From contig NC_058150.1 in the NCBI RefSeq assembly GCF_011075055.1, forward strand, positions 13,979,408-14,043,407: a DNA stretch of 64,000 nt. Direction: 5' to 3'. Positions 61,665-64,000 of the stretch are shown here, piece after piece; position 1 is the first letter of the stretch; each line of letters starts with the position of its first letter. Under the pieces are notes generated by a model. The model made no database searches and was not told the DNA's origin. It was given only the letters and a program-made list of their open reading frames with translations. Position numbers and translations under genes: made by a program. This DNA comes from Mangifera indica. Its lineage: Eukaryota; Streptophyta; Magnoliopsida; Sapindales; Anacardiaceae.

Positions 61665-62884
61665 TGATGACTCTACATCGTAATATAAGTTGTTAATTGT
61701 CTATTGAAGCATATAGATCATGTTCATGATCTTAAATGAACTTGTAATAATAAATTCTTTTGCTGGCTTCTCTTCGGTCAGCTTAAGAATATATCTGAAA
61801 TAAAGGCTTCCACATAATTAATTATTATTCCTATTAGCTAGATGGAGACCATATGGCAAAGAGTTTGTTAAGATTCTAAGAAAACAATAAATAAAACAAA
61901 CAATTAAATCATGTACGATCTATTCAAGTTTGTTCACCCAAAATATGGTTATGTTTAGTATAATATATATTATTTTAAAATCCCTTTATCACTAGTTGCA
62001 ATAAAAATATGTTTGATTTAAATAATCTTTTAGTATTATTAAAATTAAATTATTACTTTAAAAATTAATACGGACAAATCAATAATGTGTTTCAGTAATT
62101 TGGTATATATATAATGTCTATGTTTGTTTGGTTTTTGTAAAAAATGTACCAAACACTTTATTAATTAAAAATAGTATTATATGTATAATTTTATATACAA
62201 ATAATAATATATCATCATACGATTAAATAGTTTTAATATGTTATTATTTGTGTATTTTATTTATATACATAATTTTATTAATCAAAAAATATAATGAGTC
62301 ATTAAACCAAATTCATTTTTATATAATTAAAATTTGGATTATATTTAATGATTAAATAATCAAAATCATTTTTAATATTTATTTAAATAATTCATCAATC
62401 TAATCATCGATAGACTTAGAAGCAACCTCATCATTGGATCAACATCTAATCCAACATAAAAACCAAACTAGTAGTTCATCAGTAACGCCTTCAATCATGC
62501 AATATTTTCATTAATATATTTTCACTGTTGAGAGATTTCTTCACCATATGTTGTTAAGGCATAGATTAATATAATACTCTCCGATATGTGGAGGGGTTAA
62601 TTAGAGGCTAAGAGATTTTCCAAGAGCTGAAAATCAAATTCTGTAGATGGTTATAGACTTAGATAAGTCATAGGGAAAACGAACTCAGCAAGTTCACTTT
62701 AATTTATTATCTTTCTCTTTTTTTTGGTTCTACTCAGGGGATCCTGATATAGTTAATTGAATCGTATTTGAACATAAAATCTGAAGTTTGAATGAGCAAG
62801 TCCAAAGCTTGAATCTTAAAAAATAATAATAGTAATAATAAAACCTAGAATTATTATTAAAAAATAATAATAGTTAATTGAATC
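61665..62884. other. 3' flank of gene F and spacer to copy H
   Basis: 61665-62100 matches the flank of C, and 62110-62440 matches 26012-26310, without the 510-bp block found after C. 62445-62884 has no match in the window. AGTTAATTGAATCGT occurs at about 62753 and again at about 62873, flanking about 105 bp of AT-rich filler, right at the start of copy H. Confidence 0.65.
61749..61754 (+). terminator. Likely poly(A) signal of gene F
   Basis: AATAAA 85 bp after the stop codon, at the same place as in C. Confidence 0.5.
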
Positions 62885-63430
62885 GTTTACGTCTCACTCT
62901 GGCGGCCCTAACAAAAGACCAGACGGAGGAAATCGCATGAGGCCTAAAGAATAGCGGCACCTTCTTCTTGTGGGTAGTCAAGGAAACCGAAACCAATAAA
63001 CTTCCAAAAAATTTCTCCAAAGAAACATCAGACAAAGGTTTGGTTGTGAATTGATGTAATCAGTTAGAAGTTCTGGCTCACCCATCAGTTCGGTGTTTCC
63101 TAACACATTGCAGGTGGAACTCAACACCCGAGGCAGCAAGCCTGGGAGTACCAATGGTGGCAATGCCACAATATGTGGATCAAACGACAAATGCCAATTT
63201 TATTGAGGATGTGTGGGGAATTAGGTTGAGGGCAAGAACGGATAAGGGATTGTGACAAGAGAAGAGATTGAGGCTTGTATAAGGCAAACCATGGATAGAG
63301 AAAGAGGGAAAGGATATCATAAGGAATTTAGAGAAGTCGAAGGAATTGGCTAAACAGGCTGTAGATGAAGGTGGAAATTCTGATAAGAACATTAAAGAGT
63401 TTGTTGCTAAAGTTCTAAATTTGTTGAGTG
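62885..63430 (+). pseudogene. UGT copy H (class III), exon 2 fragment
   Basis: Matches exon 2 of copy G from about 33954 to 34500. It covers the part before the PSPG box, the box itself and the C-terminus. A TGA replaces the first Trp of the PSPG box (near 63052), HCGWNS is HCRWNS as in G, and there are further frameshifts near 62940 and 63240. The PSPG end QYVDQ is intact here while G has a stop. Exon 1 is absent. It is a dead fragment from duplication of an already damaged G-like gene. Confidence 0.88.
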
Positions 63431-64000
63431 ATATCTCAAAGTACAACAAAATCTACTCTATTACCTAGCATTATGAGTTGGCATCTTAAGTAAATCTGTT
63501 TTTTAAAATTTATTATTTTAATTGTGTGAAATTACAACAACATGGTTGAGAATTTTCCAATCCAAGTTTTCAACTTCCATTAACAACACAACACATCCAG
63601 GAAAATTTGAGAATGATCAAATCTGAAGACAGTAATAAAAAGCTAGATACATCTGTCATTCAACAGCTTAAACTTGGCAATATCAGGAACAGCATTTTGA
63701 ACTAAAATGCAATGGATAGAACAACAACATTATTTTTCTGTATACATAAAAGTTGCTTTTATCTAGCCCAGAATTTTTATTTTTATTTTGCCTTTTTTAA
63801 TTGCTAGCAAGTCTGCCTCTTTTATCAAAGGCGCAAAGGAATAAGAATACTACTTCTATATGTATAACAAAAAGAAACTACCTAGGTGTAGTCTATAAAT
63901 TATAAGAGCCAACGTGTATTCAAAAAAAAAGGGTACCGTTGGAACCTGAAAAGTCGAGAAATTGCCAAGCTGCAACTAAGATGAAGCCGGACCATATCAG
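63431..64000. repeat. Duplicated 3' flank of class III copies
   Basis: 63431-63903 repeats 34501-34925 after copy G. The last 97 bp have no match in the window. No genes. Confidence 0.75.

Noticed and set aside
4567..63430. Multi-enzyme biosynthetic gene cluster
   Set aside because: Only UGT genes and mobile elements are visible; no P450, terpene synthase, acyltransferase or transporter gene was seen.

Overview
This is plant nuclear DNA. The genes have introns with GT/AG borders, the composition is AT-rich, and the genes sit among Ty1/copia and Ty3/gypsy retrotransposons, TRIMs, a hAT element and a Mutator-like element. The gene products are family-1 UDP-sugar glycosyltransferases (UGTs) with the 44-residue plant PSPG box, most like the UGT74 group. 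The source is most likely a eudicot; the species cannot be fixed from the sequence.

The window is a tandem UGT array. There are three intact two-exon genes on the + strand: C (23023-25060, 473 aa), D (36354-40045, 456 aa) and F (59622-61664, 473 aa). There are five broken copies: A (4567-7660), B (13989-18737), G (27859-34500), E (43560-44250) and H (62885-63430). They fall into three classes. Class I (A, B, D) has an intron of 2.3-2.9 kb that carries the same TRIM insertion. Class II (C, E, F) has an intron of about 0.6 kb; E has only exon 1. Class III is G and H. The order is A(I), B(I)-C(II)-G(III), D(I)-E(II)...F(II)-H(III). This fits repeated duplication of a I-II-III module followed by decay. 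The spacer upstream of C (about 19186-22701) recurs upstream of F (46558-52700).

Mobile elements explain most of the damage. A copia remnant (1-4566) cuts off the 5' part of A. A complete-looking copia element (8204-13545, minus) separates A from B. A 678-bp hAT element with an 8-bp target duplication sits in exon 2 of B. A 5.1-kb gypsy chromovirus (28481-33593, minus) with a 5-bp target duplication splits G. An 824-bp Mutator-like element with a 9-bp target duplication ends 120 bp before the D start codon. A 6.0-kb copia element (52706-58716, minus) lies in the far promoter of F; the matching empty site is still present upstream of C. A LINE 3' end with a nested solo-LTR-like insert, another solo LTR (47736-49654) and a 560-bp fold-back element fill the E-F interval.

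The oddest structure is a palindromic double TRIM (26880-27711). Two TRIM units are fused head to head, and the composite as a whole is bordered by one 5-bp target duplication (AATCG).

The three intact genes would make soluble cytosolic enzymes that transfer a sugar, probably glucose, to small acceptors. No other biosynthetic genes are visible, so this is a gene-family array and not a multi-enzyme pathway cluster. D carries Asn where C and F have the Asp that normally pairs with the catalytic His.
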